A stretch of 64,000 nt of DNA from JAJPXC01 sp964562375. Its GTDB lineage: Bacteria; Bacteroidota; Bacteroidia; Bacteroidales; Muribaculaceae. The first letter of the stretch is position 1; each line of letters starts with the position of its first letter. The position numbers and the translations under genes are program-made. Where the stretch lies: positions 14,379 to 78,378 of the forward strand of contig CAZLSW010000004.1 of NCBI GenBank assembly GCA_964562375.1, given 5' to 3'. Shown here in pieces: positions 10,801 through 20,247 of the stretch. Below the pieces are notes generated by a model that was not told the DNA's origin, made no database searches, and worked only from the letters and a program-made list of their open reading frames with translations.

Positions 10801-13800
10801 CTCAGCGTCGTACTCATATAGAGCTAATTCTCCAGGCATCCAGCGCTTACGCAGGACGTATTCATTGCCGTCGGCGTCGGTTTCCATCACGGGATTGCCC
10901 GAGGCGTCGGTCTGGAACGGCATGTTGTAGAACGTCAGCTCCACGTCGCCGTTCATCTCAATATTTTTCACGTATCCGCGGAGCATGTGCTCGCCAAGGA
11001 GGTTGAAGTTGCCGTCGGTCTTGCCCGGCTCGGGGTATCCGGGAACGTAATATTTCAGTTCGGGGTTGTAGTACCAGTGGTCGTAGGCCACGGCACCCAT
11101 TTTGTCCAATTCGGCCGTGGTCGAGCCGTCGAAGGTGGAGAGCGTAACATCCTGGGGCACAGTGTTGTGCTCGTCGAAACCGTCACCCTCCGAGCCCATA
11201 AAGAGCGAGCCGCCAACGGTGACGTGCGAGCCAAGGTTCATGTGGAGGAAACCGCCGCGGGAGAGTCGGCGCGGGTCCTCGAACGGCAGGGCCGTGTTCC
11301 ATTGTCCGATTGTGCAAGAGCGGCCGCCACCGAACACGTCGCCAAGAATCCTCACGCGATCGGCCTGGGAGTTTCCGCTGATGTGCATGGTCACCTTGCC
11401 CACCATCGGTCGGCAGCGGTAGACGCGCCCGTAGTCGTCCTCGTTGGTGCTCCCAGGGGCCTTCCCGGGGAGTAACACTTTGCGATACTGGCGGTCGGGG
11501 CCCTCGCCGTAGCGTGCCCATCCCGGCACGTAATAGCCGCGGTAATGGCCGTTGCCGGCGCCGTAAACATTGCCCTTCACCGTGCCGCCGTTGAGCGACA
11601 TGGTCACGCCCTTGTGGTCGCGGTCGGTCACGTCGGCGCAGAACAGCGGGGCACCGTCGCTCGACTCCAAGCCGTCGCAGAAGTCGCGCTCTTCCTCGAA
11701 GATGTCCCACCACTTGTTGGTGCCCACGATGCCCTTGACGTCGTTGCCACCATAGATGTTACCGGTGACGAAGAGGCGGGCGTTCTTGGCGGCCACAGCG
11801 GCCGAGTCGGTAGGCTCCACCGAGCGGTTGCCGATGTGCATGCGCCCGTTGTCGTGGACGTAGCCCATTAGGGCACCTCCGTAAATCTCCTTGATTTGAC
11901 CCTCGCGCACGAACATCTCCGTCTTGTTGCACTGGGCGTAGAAACCGCCACCAATCACCTTGCGGATGATGGGCGAGCCCTGAATCTCGATGTCGATATT
12001 GCCACCCACGTAGTGGTCGTAATCGGCGAGCGTGGGTGTGGTGATTTGGCTCACGGGGGTGCCGCTTGCGTTGGCCCAGTAGCCCACGTCCCCCGAGAAT
12101 CCGCCACCAGCCACGTCAAAGAAGGTTTGGCCGACCGCAATCGAGGTGATATCGTCGAGGCTCGGCTCGGTGATAGAGTGATTGAGCGACTCCTCGGTGA
12201 TGTTGATCGAGAGGCTGGCGTTGCCCTTGACGAGGGTCTTTTCCCCGTAGCCACCACCGTAGACGCAGAAACGGCGCACGGTGATGTCGTTCCACAGGTC
12301 GCTAAACTCGGCGTTGTCACCCAAGGATTCCGAGAAGGTCAACGGCGAGGCAGTGATGTTGACGTGGCTGTCACCTCCGATATAGCCATGGTGGTAGGGA
12401 CCGCCGTAGATGTTGAACGTCTTGGTTTCCTCGTTGCTGGTGAGAGGGTTAACACCAAGGGTGGTTTTTGAGAATTGGCCGCCGTGGATATTGACTGTGG
12501 CGTCACCCTCGACGTTGGATGACGTAGTGTCGGAGCCAAGGCCGCCACCAAACACGCAGTTGCCGATAGAGCCCCCCGAGATGGTCACCTGGGAATTCCC
12601 GGCCTCAGCCTCGGTGGTGCCGGAGGGTGTATACTGGCGTAGATCGGAGAATTTGCCGCCGCCGTAGATGTTGCCCTCGACAGTGCCACCCGAGATGGTC
12701 AACGTGGCGTCGCCATAGATATTTCCCATTTCGGGGTACTTCTCGATTCCCATTCCCGAAGCGAACACGTCGCGCTCTACGGTGCCGTCCTCGATGTTGA
12801 CGTGGACATTGCCGAAAATCTGGGCCACGCTGGAGAAATCGTAAGTGTAGTTAATCCCTGATACCGTGTTGGTAACCTTGCCGTCACCGTCCGGGTCGTT
12901 GGTCGATAGGAAGTCGGTAGCACCAGCACCGCCACCATAAATCGAGCCGGTAACGGTCACAGGCGAACCACCCGTGGGGTTGGGCAACAGGTTGACGTAA
13001 GAGTTGCCGTAGAGGTTGCCGGCGAGGCTTATGCGCAAGTTATCGGTGATCGAGCGATAAGGGGCGCGAGCGCGACTGCCTGAGCCTATAGAGGTGGAGT
13101 AGCCGTAACCGCCACCGTAGACGCTGCCTCTTACCGTGCCACCGTAAAGGTTCACCTCCACGTAGGTGTCGTCGAGGGCGAGCTTGCCGTCACCGCCGAG
13201 CTTAGGGTCGGTGTCAACGTCGGTGCCCTCGTGGTTCATAATGGTCATCACCGGGAAGGAGCAACCGGCGCCCGTGGCCGTTGGGTAATCACCATATGAG
13301 AGATCGCCGGAGGCGTTGAAATAGGGGATATGCGGGTCGGGTGAGTAACTCTTGTCGTCGGCGTATCGACCGCCAAATTTCCAGTCGCGACCGATTCCGG
13401 TAACGCAGCTCGCACCAGCGGCGTACAGCGAGAAGGTGGCCCCCGATGCGCCCACCGTGCCGTCATAGAGGTTGATAATCGAACGGCCGTACATATAGCC
13501 CTCAATGCGCTCGGTGCCGATGCCGTGACGGCCAAGGCAACCACCGTACAGCTGGTCGATGGAGCCTCCATAGATGTTGAGTACGGTTGATCCGAAGAAC
13601 GAGTCTTCGGGGCCGTCATGGGTCAACGCTCGCCCATAGGTGATGTTGCCGGCGGCGTAACGGTTGATGTTGCCGCTGTAGAGATCCACCACAATGTCGG
13701 CGTACACCGAGGCGTCGGTCTGTCCACCCACCATCAGGCCGATATTGGTGTTGCAGGGCTCCACATCGTTGTTGTCACCGTCCTTGCCGGTCCAGGTGGG

Positions 13801-16800
13801 CATGTATTTATACGGGTCATTGGGATCCTCGGGGATGTCGATGGTCATGCGCACGCGCGCCGGCGCCCAAGGTGAGCCGAAGATGCGCTTGGAGGACCCA
13901 AAAAAGCCGTCCTCGTAACGCGAGCAGGGAATGATACGCCCATAGGCTCCCGACAGGAGTTTTATCGTGGTGATGCCCGGAACGGCGTTCTCGGCATAGC
14001 TGATGTCGTTTGCCCCCGAGGGGTCGGCGAAATTGGTGTTGTCGTTATAGCGGCCCACCACAAAAGTGAAGTTCACTGCCTTGGCCTGAGAGTCAAGACC
14101 AGCTGATGTGCCCGAGTTGTTGACAAAGTGCACCATGCGCACTCCCTCGTCAACCGTGAAGTCGTGGTTGTAGCAGTAGAGGAGGTTGTACTGCGGGGTG
14201 TTGTTTTCACTGTAGATGTCGAGATTTTTCAGAGCCATGGGGGCTTGGAGGGCCAAGTCGACACGCCCGGCGGTCGCTGTGCTCCACCCCCAGGTGCCCC
14301 CCGAGATATGGGCGCCGTTGGCACCGGCCAAGGTCACATGGTTGACGTATTTCCCGTTGGTGCGGTTGACTCGGCTGAGGAAAGAGGTGTTGTTGTAGTA
14401 ACCCATGATCACGATCATGTTGTTGGAGGTGCGGCCTCCGTCGGCGTAGGAGTTGAGAAGCTCGTAGGCGCGGTCGATGGTGTGCACGGCGTTCCAGGGG
14501 TCGTGACCGGTGTTGATGTCCAGGCCTCCGGGGTAGTACTGGTTGGTGGAGGTGCTATAAGGGGAGAAGCGGTGCTTACCGGTGTTGGCGATGGTCTGGG
14601 CGCGGTCGTAGAGGTAAATCACGTTCATCGGGCCGATGATGTCGCTCAGCACGGTGCCCGAACTGGTGGAGAAGGTGAAGCGGTAGTAGAGATCGGGGTC
14701 GAAGGTAAATGAGTCACCAGCCTGTATCAGCTCGTCGGTGCGAGTGCCGGAGCCGCTACCCGAGTGGGTGGCAACGGTGGTCCAGGAGTTGTAGTCGGTG
14801 GGATCAGAAGTTGCCTCCCATTTGTAGGTGCACGAGGACGACGAGGTGTAAAGATTCTCATCCAGGTCGGGATTGACGCCGCGCCACACCACCTTGGCCC
14901 GATAGCCGGTTGCGTTGCCCTCAGTGTCAACGTGGCGGTCGAAATCCACGGCGAGCTGGTTGAAAGTGACGATGGTCTCGCCCGGCATAGTACCGTTGGG
15001 GTCGCCCACGACGTTGTACAAGCGGGCGCGCACCCAGAAGGCCGAGGTGCGGTGGAGGATGTTGGGGTGGATAATCAGGCGGGTAGCCACCGAGTCGACT
15101 TGGTAGCAGCCGTAGCGGTCGATCAAGAAGTTGTTGTCGGTGCTGCCGTCAGGGCGGTAATATGGGCCCACCCAGTCGATTTGGTAGCCCGAGGTTTCGT
15201 CCTTCAAGCCGTAGTCGTATTTGCCGCTCACGCTTTCGTCGTAGCCGGCGGGCATAGCGACAAACTGGCCGTTGATAGTGTTCCAGCCGCGGGGGGAGGT
15301 GATGTCGCTGGGGTCGTAATCGGGGTTGGCCACGAAGTTGGCGCTCTTGCGGTCGTCGCTGGCTCCATCGCCGGGGATACGGTAGGTCCATTCGATGCGC
15401 CAGTTGTCGCGGTTCTCATCCGAGGTCCAGTCGTTGCCGAATTGATCGACCACCTGGGCGCGGAACACCAGCGGCTTCACCGTCGTGTCTTTAATGGTGC
15501 CGTGGGTGTTGGTGCTGGAAAGGTACTGAGTTTTGCCATCCTCGTCGATGATTTTGATGCCCGAGGTGTCGCTGTCGTTATAAGTGTAGGTCACGTCATA
15601 TCCGGCCTTGGTGGAGAAGTAATCGCTGGCCTTAAACTCAGTGTAGGCTCCGTTGGACGGGTTGTACTCGTACATCGACACCTGCAGGTGGAGCTGCTTC
15701 ACCACCTGGTCGACAAATTCGAGGCCGTCCGAGTAAAGCAGGTAGCCGGGATCGTTGCCCATCTCACGGTCGTAGACTTTCAGGCGGATGGTACCCACGA
15801 ATGTGCTCACCACATGGGCCTTACGGGCGTCACCGTCGTTGATATCGGTGCCAGCTGACGCCGCCTCGTAGGAGGAGCCAGCCAGGTCGGTTGCCACTCC
15901 ATTGACCACCGTTTGCCATTCACAGGCAATGTCCTGAAGCATCGGGTCGTCGAGGGTGTAGGTGGTACCACCGATGGTGAATTGGGGGTAGAACACGTAG
16001 TGGTCGTTGGCCCCCGTGGTGGTGTTGACGGCGATGGCGCGCTCGATGGTCACGGTCACTGGCTCCACGTCGATCGACTTGGTGGCAACCACGTCGCCAT
16101 CGGAATTTATCAGCTCAAATTGTACTGATTTATAATCGTTTACATCGCTGGGTAGCACAATCGCGCAGTGATCCTGGTCGAGGGAGAGCTGGTAGGAGTT
16201 TTGGGTGCGGTTGGGGTTGGAGGTGGAATGTGTCACCGTCTGCGTTGAGCCGTCGGAGAGGGTGATGGTCCAGCGGAAAGTGTAGTCGTTGGATGAGCGG
16301 TAGTTGTCGATGGTAGCGTTGAATGTGTGTAGGCGCGAGCGGGAGAGGGTAACGGTAGGCTCCATGACGAAGCGCATGTAAGTGGCGGCCGAGTTCCAGC
16401 CGAAGGTCACCGACGCGTCGTCGTTGTTCTTGCTGAGCATCGAGAGGATGGTCGACTGGCCCGCGGCGGTGTTGGGGTTGGCGTAGGTGCCGTGCGACAC
16501 CCCCTGCCAGGCGCGCATGGCCACCGGGTCGTTGTAGGTGAATTTCACCTCCGAGGATGAGCCTTGGTCGAGGGTGCGCACGTTGCAGCGCGAGGATATC
16601 GCAAGGGGATAGGTGTCGGTGATGTCCTCGTAGGCGCTCGTGGTGGAGTCGTAGATCTTGTAGTCGCCAAAGAGGCGCTCGTTGGCTATGTTGATTAGCT
16701 CGTCGTTGAGCTCTATGGTGCTGGTGTTAAGGATGATAAATGCGGCTGAGGTGCTGGCCGACTGGTTTTCCGGGTAAACTACCTCCCAGGCGTAGGCGTT

Positions 16801-17757
16801 GGTGGTGTTAGTGGCGTCGGCCGAACCGTTGCATCTCGAGTGGCCCACAACGGGGTTGATGATGCCGTAGGGGGCGTTGATTTGGCCGCGGTAGAAGCAC
16901 GAGGTGGGCAGGTCGGAGTATTTGCCTCGGCGCATACGTCCCACGATACCACCCACGTCAAACTGCATCTTATGGCTGTCGCCCACGCCCGCGCGGTTGA
17001 CGGCATGACTCATGTCGATGTCAACGTCGACGTAGACGTTGCGGATGGTCACAACGCCGCGGGCAGTGCTGGAGATGGCGTTGTAGGCGCCCAATCCCGA
17101 GGAGATGTCGCCCACCACGCCGCCCATGTAGTAGGAGCGGTAGCGGGGATCCTCACCGCCGTCGTCGATGCGCGAGCGGGTGATGAGGATGTTTTCGATG
17201 TTCACCTGCTTGGTGTTGTTGCGGTCGGGGGTGACGGCTCCGGCGAGGACGCCCACCTTGATGTCCTGGGAGTAGTTGACCTTCGACCCGGCGTCGCGGG
17301 TGACGACGGCCTGGTCGATGTGGAGGTTGCGCACGGTGCCGGTGAGGAAACCGAAGAGACCGGTGGCGCGCTTGGTGGCGTCGGTGACGTCGCCCCAGTT
17401 GAGATGCAGGTTGCGTATCACGCAACCGTGACCGTCGTAAGTGGCCCCAAACGGCTTGTGGACCTCGTTGTTGCACTCGTCGGTGGCCGAGCCGTCGGTG
17501 CCGTAGCCGATCGAGGGGAAAAGCTTGCCGCTCAAGTCGATATCATCTTTTTGCACAAAGTAGTGGCCGTAGCTCCACAGGTCGGGGTTCTGAGAGAGAT
17601 AGTAGAGGTTCTCAGCGGTCCATACTTGGTACGGATCTTCCTCAGTACCAGAGCCTTGGGGAAAGGGTGTGGCGGTGGTACCGTCCCAGGCGAGCGTGAC
17701 TATGGGGAGGAGGGAGCAAAAAGTTGTAATGATATTGCGTAGAGCGGTAAGTTTCAT
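7861..17757 (-). CDS. N-terminal part of a giant glycine-rich repeat surface protein
   Basis: A 3298-residue secreted protein, the last and largest gene of a fimbrial-type operon. Residues 1-23 form a signal peptide (MKLTALRNIITTF... then TLA before WDG). Residues ~25-290 resemble the GLUG-type region of Bacteroidales surface proteins: GSGTEEDPYQV, then GLFGFLTGTVRNLHI and VGGIVGRM. A middle section (~300-1300) looks like Ig/Fn-type modules. From about residue 1330 to the end there are some two dozen repeats centred on [IV][YF]GGG followed by a short loop and a strand such as GNVHVNI. This pattern suggests a right-handed beta-helix or solenoid. The gene begins 12 bases after the neighbouring fimbrillin gene, which suggests a tip adhesin or a very long surface fibre. 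It ends at a TGA that appears to be a mutation; the rest of the protein follows in frame. Function is inferred from context only. Confidence 0.85.
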   Translation of the reverse strand: MKLTALRNIITTFCSLLPIVTLAWDGTTATPFPQGSGTEEDPYQVWTAENLYYLSQNPDLWSYGHYFVQKDDIDLSGKLFPSIGYGTDGSATDECNNEVHKPFGATYDGHGCVIRNLHLNWGDVTDATKRATGLFGFLTGTVRNLHIDQAVVTRDAGSKVNYSQDIKVGVLAGAVTPDRNNTKQVNIENILITRSRIDDGGEDPRYRSYYMGGVVGDISSGLGAYNAISSTARGVVTIRNVYVDVDIDMSHAVNRAGVGDSHKMQFDVGGIVGRMRRGKYSDLPTSCFYRGQINAPYGIINPVVGHSRCNGSADATNTTNAYAWEVVYPENQSASTSAAFIILNTSTIELNDELINIANERLFGDYKIYDSTTSAYEDITDTYPLAISSRCNVRTLDQGSSSEVKFTYNDPVAMRAWQGVSHGTYANPNTAAGQSTILSMLSKNNDDASVTFGWNSAATYMRFVMEPTVTLSRSRLHTFNATIDNYRSSNDYTFRWTITLSDGSTQTVTHSTSNPNRTQNSYQLSLDQDHCAIVLPSDVNDYKSVQFELINSDGDVVATKSIDVEPVTVTIERAIAVNTTTGANDHYVFYPQFTIGGTTYTLDDPMLQDIACEWQTVVNGVATDLAGSSYEAASAGTDINDGDARKAHVVSTFVGTIRLKVYDREMGNDPGYLLYSDGLEFVDQVVKQLHLQVSMYEYNPSNGAYTEFKASDYFSTKAGYDVTYTYNDSDTSGIKIIDEDGKTQYLSSTNTHGTIKDTTVKPLVFRAQVVDQFGNDWTSDENRDNWRIEWTYRIPGDGASDDRKSANFVANPDYDPSDITSPRGWNTINGQFVAMPAGYDESVSGKYDYGLKDETSGYQIDWVGPYYRPDGSTDNNFLIDRYGCYQVDSVATRLIIHPNILHRTSAFWVRARLYNVVGDPNGTMPGETIVTFNQLAVDFDRHVDTEGNATGYRAKVVWRGVNPDLDENLYTSSSSCTYKWEATSDPTDYNSWTTVATHSGSGSGTRTDELIQAGDSFTFDPDLYYRFTFSTSSGTVLSDIIGPMNVIYLYDRAQTIANTGKHRFSPYSTSTNQYYPGGLDINTGHDPWNAVHTIDRAYELLNSYADGGRTSNNMIVIMGYYNNTSFLSRVNRTNGKYVNHVTLAGANGAHISGGTWGWSTATAGRVDLALQAPMALKNLDIYSENNTPQYNLLYCYNHDFTVDEGVRMVHFVNNSGTSAGLDSQAKAVNFTFVVGRYNDNTNFADPSGANDISYAENAVPGITTIKLLSGAYGRIIPCSRYEDGFFGSSKRIFGSPWAPARVRMTIDIPEDPNDPYKYMPTWTGKDGDNNDVEPCNTNIGLMVGGQTDASVYADIVVDLYSGNINRYAAGNITYGRALTHDGPEDSFFGSTVLNIYGGSIDQLYGGCLGRHGIGTERIEGYMYGRSIINLYDGTVGASGATFSLYAAGASCVTGIGRDWKFGGRYADDKSYSPDPHIPYFNASGDLSYGDYPTATGAGCSFPVMTIMNHEGTDVDTDPKLGGDGKLALDDTYVEVNLYGGTVRGSVYGGGYGYSTSIGSGSRARAPYRSITDNLRISLAGNLYGNSYVNLLPNPTGGSPVTVTGSIYGGGAGATDFLSTNDPDGDGKVTNTVSGINYTYDFSSVAQIFGNVHVNIEDGTVERDVFASGMGIEKYPEMGNIYGDATLTISGGTVEGNIYGGGKFSDLRQYTPSGTTEAEAGNSQVTISGGSIGNCVFGGGLGSDTTSSNVEGDATVNIHGGQFSKTTLGVNPLTSNEETKTFNIYGGPYHHGYIGGDSHVNITASPLTFSESLGDNAEFSDLWNDITVRRFCVYGGGYGEKTLVKGNASLSINITEESLNHSITEPSLDDITSIAVGQTFFDVAGGGFSGDVGYWANASGTPVSQITTPTLADYDHYVGGNIDIEIQGSPIIRKVIGGGFYAQCNKTEMFVREGQIKEIYGGALMGYVHDNGRMHIGNRSVEPTDSAAVAAKNARLFVTGNIYGGNDVKGIVGTNKWWDIFEEERDFCDGLESSDGAPLFCADVTDRDHKGVTMSLNGGTVKGNVYGAGNGHYRGYYVPGWARYGEGPDRQYRKVLLPGKAPGSTNEDDYGRVYRCRPMVGKVTMHISGNSQADRVRILGDVFGGGRSCTIGQWNTALPFEDPRRLSRGGFLHMNLGSHVTVGGSLFMGSEGDGFDEHNTVPQDVTLSTFDGSTTAELDKMGAVAYDHWYYNPELKYYVPGYPEPGKTDGNFNLLGEHMLRGYVKNIEMNGDVELTFYNMPFQTDASGNPVMETDADGNEYVLRKRWMPGELALYEYDAEDVILGNFFGGGSCGSMTNNNVMWWDYATNAPTTDPSTASEPEKKGSIYRYCLPEGVKVLDRVVGGSENATNRVYGFSNNYTKMEQTDANLQYTFEGGMVTHASYDYYLIVYNDLNDKDKNDLSQSEFMSVYGKGYDSSYTLKDGTVIYPRIYDASRLTFPNSTNLNKPRYALAYTKDADGNEVAYCGARESRDGYNVMKLTAKCKFDPQEGQYDYEGEVEDPSEHFVHYGGVVYGGCYESGVTQGDVVVTVLSNTIGEHLSERDPETFEDISSLQHNIGRVFGGGYGEDSRVDGDTYVNLLNNFVGMNVFGGGCRGNVNGMTHVKYMGNESTSYVFGSIYGGGLHGSVGIPVGSDDYTPVATEVLLFSGNVDKAYGGSCLGNLYGRTHVELCDQVYDDSNFISFTYSKFKYDWGGARLIAGTVFGGNDISGTIQVQPLPSSDPNYNPRDEYSTYVKVYEVQGEPATPGHSRKRDHGGQGQEQDEENPGKTSPGSVNGYNGFPLIGNLYAGSNGNYGKHEGEEYYTDGTFIMASGEQNHTSEIYLAGSTKDGSIALEVPHVEKSYLDIQGGTMVNVYGGGDMSTIVNETNINVNYNPTTDIMNARAGFDGREALTRVWNTFHLTDEEQIEEVTSTSLASGDDQVIFKYHIYRLFGGNDQADMAIQPTWNLLSGHLGSVYSGGNFGKMTYFSPVDSEDPTATGKGLTLKIDSKDFHADAVFGGGRVGDIEPKLVDELGNEVTVGEDFYGANLEIHQGVIDNVYGGNDVSGNVYHGSRVKISGAISGNVYCAGNGNYRYQYDPSLDPEKHSIEERYDSIYGGCYFVLPRKTDFGGESPSDGQRLQAINAYRPNVDRSKLSIEGKEGAMAFVHGNVYCGGNSSTVNGDQNNAATNDIQFNIGSYVALNGVYLGSNGESLVDVDMMEVTEALNGINLGASTEMLDLYMAAVETTGLPRKLNIITDNSSIRSKLTEAYIGDFFVG

Positions 17758-17769
17758 TGGCTCAGTAAG

Positions 17770-18888
17770 TTATTCATTGATTATGATGTATCCGTCGGCC
17801 GAGGGGTCGTTGTCGGAAAGCACATAGAGGTAATCGGGGGCGACGAGGATGTTGACGTCGTAGTAATGCCCGGCTTGCAGGGCCGAGTTGATGGTTATTT
17901 GGGAGGTGTTGGTGACGCCCGAGCGGGTTACCACAGCGGAGTTGCCCTTGTCGAGGGTGTCGTAGGTGACTGTGATGTCGAAAGTGTTGGTGGCTTGGAG
18001 GGGGAGGACATAGGCGCTCGCAAGCGGCTGATATTCAGTGGAGTTGAGGTCGAGATATTCCACGCCCCCCTCGTTGAGAAGGGAGATGAACCCGGGGGTG
18101 GAACCGCCGGGCACCGTGGCCCCTAAACTATAGGTAATCGCCTGGGAACCAGTGGAAAAATCCACCGTTACCGAGTAATTGTCGCCCGGGTCGCTCAGGG
18201 TCATTGATTTCAGCCTGACGGTTCTCAGCTCGGCGTAGTCCTCGGCCACGCGGTAGCAGAAGCGCACGCGGGCCGTCAAGTGCTCCAAGGTAAACGGCAC
18301 GTGCGGATTCCCGCTCGCGCGCGTACACGTGTAGGCGTGCGTGGCCTGTGCAACCATGTAATCCTCTGTGCCATAGAGCGGTAGATCGCTTAGCGTAAGC
18401 GACTGGAAGCCAGCGAGATTATCATCGGTGGCAGTAACTTGTGAGGATGGTAGCCACGGGGCATAGGCGTAGAAGAGGTAATCTTGGTTGGTGGTCCACA
18501 TCTGCACGGGAGCGTAGGCCCATTCGCTGGCGTAGTTCCACGAGCCTCCCAAGGCGCGTTGAAAGGCGTCGCCGAGGGTGTAGTACATGCATTGGTTGTC
18601 GAAGACGGTGCCTGCGGTCATGTACGCGAGGACGCCGATCGTCTCTGGGGTGGTGGCCGCGAGGTCGCCCCCGGCCCGCGAAAGCCCTTGGGGGGCCGGC
18701 GTTCTACGGCCATCTTGGGGGGCCGTTTCGGAGCGGGAGGTGGTGGACGCTTCCCAAGCGAGGGTATTGGCCGTGGACACGCCCAGGGTGATGGCCGTGC
18801 CGCTCGTGTCGACAGGCTCGTCGCCCGAGTGATGGCTGGAGCAGGAGGCCAAAATAGCCGCTATTGGGATTATATAGATTTTCTTCAT
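17770..18888 (-). CDS. Fimbrillin-family lipoprotein (third of three)
   Basis: A 372-residue exported lipoprotein. The start gives a lipoprotein signal peptide with lipobox LASC at residues ~13-16, so the mature protein begins at a lipidated cysteine. The body has features of the Mfa/FimA-like fimbrillin families of Bacteroidales: an early strand after a proline/threonine-rich linker, an aromatic motif around YLFYAYAPW, and a C-terminal region ending in polar strands. These proteins polymerise by donor-strand exchange after cleavage by arginine-specific proteases. Here it could be a shaft or accessory subunit. It sits 12 bases before the giant gene. A 210-base repeat element separates it from the preceding fimbrillin gene. 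Confidence 0.8.
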   Translation of the reverse strand: MKKIYIIPIAAILASCSSHHSGDEPVDTSGTAITLGVSTANTLAWEASTTSRSETAPQDGRRTPAPQGLSRAGGDLAATTPETIGVLAYMTAGTVFDNQCMYYTLGDAFQRALGGSWNYASEWAYAPVQMWTTNQDYLFYAYAPWLPSSQVTATDDNLAGFQSLTLSDLPLYGTEDYMVAQATHAYTCTRASGNPHVPFTLEHLTARVRFCYRVAEDYAELRTVRLKSMTLSDPGDNYSVTVDFSTGSQAITYSLGATVPGGSTPGFISLLNEGGVEYLDLNSTEYQPLASAYVLPLQATNTFDITVTYDTLDKGNSAVVTRSGVTNTSQITINSALQAGHYYDVNILVAPDYLYVLSDNDPSADGYIIINE

Positions 18889-18917
18889 ATTCGATTTAAG
18901 TTTCTTAAGTTATCATA

Positions 18918-19126
18918 GAAACCACGAATAAACACCAATTATCATTAATTCAGCCATTTAACTTATATTATCATTCCAGAATTTAGCTTTGCTGCGCAAA
19001 GAATTAGCACGAATTTCCATGATGAAATGTTATCAGCATTAGTGTTAATTATAGAGCGTAAGCTCTATAAAATTTATTAGAACCTCTGTTAACTTATTGG
19101 TGCTCATTGGTGTAAATTCGTGGTTC
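18918..19126 (+). repeat. ~210-bp inverted-end repeat, copy A
   Basis: One of four related elements (the others at 24776, 45983 and 46479). Its ends read GAAACCACGAA... and ...TTCGTGGTTC, forming terminal inverted repeats. Two internal hairpins are shared by the family: TTTGCTGCGCAAAG and AGAGCGTAAGCTCT. It carries no open reading frame. It fills the gap between two fimbrillin genes and ends six bases before the stop codon of the upstream one. Same orientation as copy D, opposite to B and C. Confidence 0.85.
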
Positions 19127-19131
19127 CAGAT

Positions 19132-20202
19132 TTACCAGTCGGTTTGGGTGATGTCGATGGTGTCCTCGGGGGTCCAGTCGAGGGCCGTCACGTCGATGTC
19201 GACAAGGATCGGCTCATCGCTGGCGGGGTTGTATATGAGGTAATAGATATATTTCTTGTTTGGTTGCCAACCGTCGTTGACTGAGATAGTTACGTCGACA
19301 TCCTCACCGTCGATGGTGAGGGTGACGAGTAATTGGATTTTGTCGGCGGGTGATTGTGGGATTTCAACTCGATAGCCGAGCTGGGCCGAGGTTTCGCGGG
19401 AAACGGCCGTTATGGCGTTGATGTAAGATCCCGAAGATGAGGGGATTACCTCCGTTGTGGAGGATGTGGGCGCGCATATCCACGCTTCGGTGGAGAGCCA
19501 AGTGGAAGATGTGGGGGTATAACTACCCTTGGTGAAGATGCCCGTTGGGGCTGTTACAGCAAAATTGCTAACCGTAAACTCCGCTCCCTCAGAGGAATAG
19601 ATGCGAAATTCGATAGATGATAGGATATGGTGGAACACTAACGGAACATCGGCGTACAATGCCGCTTGCGTGGCGTAAACTGCCGATTCCGAGGCGATTA
19701 GGTCATAATCGGCATAGGCTGTGCCATTGGCCAAGCGTGCGTGTCGAGCAACTACCCAGTCGGTGGTTTGGGTTTCGGTATTTCCCATGATATTCAGCAC
19801 TTTAGGGTAGCCGTCGGCGGTAAAATTGACCTGGGCCGATGAGGCGTATGGGGCCACGGCAACGAAGTCGTAGCGTGAAGCCCCTAAGTCCCAGTACTTT
19901 AGGGTTTGCGAACCGATACCGTCGTAGTACCATCCAGCAAGGTAATTCACTCGGTAACAAGCGTTTAGGTCGGTTGCCGAACCCATCACAACATCGCCTT
20001 GGGCCATGGAGGAGTTTTTCCACGCCTTGACGGCGAAGGAGTCGTAGAGCGATTCCAGAGCCGAGGATTCGGCGCGGCTGGCGGTACCACCTGGGTTAAA
20101 GGCGATGGCTCGCTGGGTAGGGGCAGGCGCGTCGCCGCCGTGGCTGCCACACGAGGTGGCAGCCATGGCTAACGTCGCGAAGATGAGGAATTTATATTTC
20201 AT
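19132..20202 (-). CDS. Fimbrillin-family lipoprotein (second of three)
   Basis: About 356 residues. I place the start at ATG 20200-20202, which gives MKYKFLIFATLAMAATSC, a clean lipoprotein signal peptide with lipobox. A longer frame begins at a GTG (20238) inside a GC-rich palindromic repeat and would bury the signal peptide, so it is rejected. The mature protein has the fimbrillin pattern: SRAESSALESLYDSFAVKAW, then YYDGIGSQTLKYWD and YDFVAVAPYA, resembling the Mfa-like fimbrillin family. The last residues (VDIDVTALDWTPEDTIDI) match the usual end of these subunits. It is probably a structural or accessory pilin of the surrounding operon. Confidence 0.82.
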   Translation of the reverse strand: MKYKFLIFATLAMAATSCGSHGGDAPAPTQRAIAFNPGGTASRAESSALESLYDSFAVKAWKNSSMAQGDVVMGSATDLNACYRVNYLAGWYYDGIGSQTLKYWDLGASRYDFVAVAPYASSAQVNFTADGYPKVLNIMGNTETQTTDWVVARHARLANGTAYADYDLIASESAVYATQAALYADVPLVFHHILSSIEFRIYSSEGAEFTVSNFAVTAPTGIFTKGSYTPTSSTWLSTEAWICAPTSSTTEVIPSSSGSYINAITAVSRETSAQLGYRVEIPQSPADKIQLLVTLTIDGEDVDVTISVNDGWQPNKKYIYYLIYNPASDEPILVDIDVTALDWTPEDTIDITQTDW

Positions 20203-20214
20203 TTTAACTATAGA

Positions 20215-20247
20215 CCACCGCGGCAAACCGCGGGGCACAGTGGCTTG
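20215..20247 (+). repeat. CCGCGG-type palindromic repeat, single copy
   Basis: A 33-base GC-rich hairpin (CCACCGCGG ... CCGCGGGG ... GTGGCTTG) of the same family as the three copies at 31701-31812. On the minus strand it starts directly after the TAG stop of the upstream fimbrillin gene and lies just before the start of the next one. Confidence 0.75.

Noticed and set aside
9187..10821. Long plus-strand open frame (544 codons) opposite the giant gene, and several others of 200-430 codons in the same area.
   Set aside because: They lie antisense to clear coding sequence, have Val/Gly/Ala/His-biased composition typical of GC-rich reverse frames, and show no domain or promoter.
20203..20238. Upstream start for the second fimbrillin gene.
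   Set aside because: It begins at GTG inside a GC palindrome and would place 12 charged residues before the lipoprotein signal peptide.
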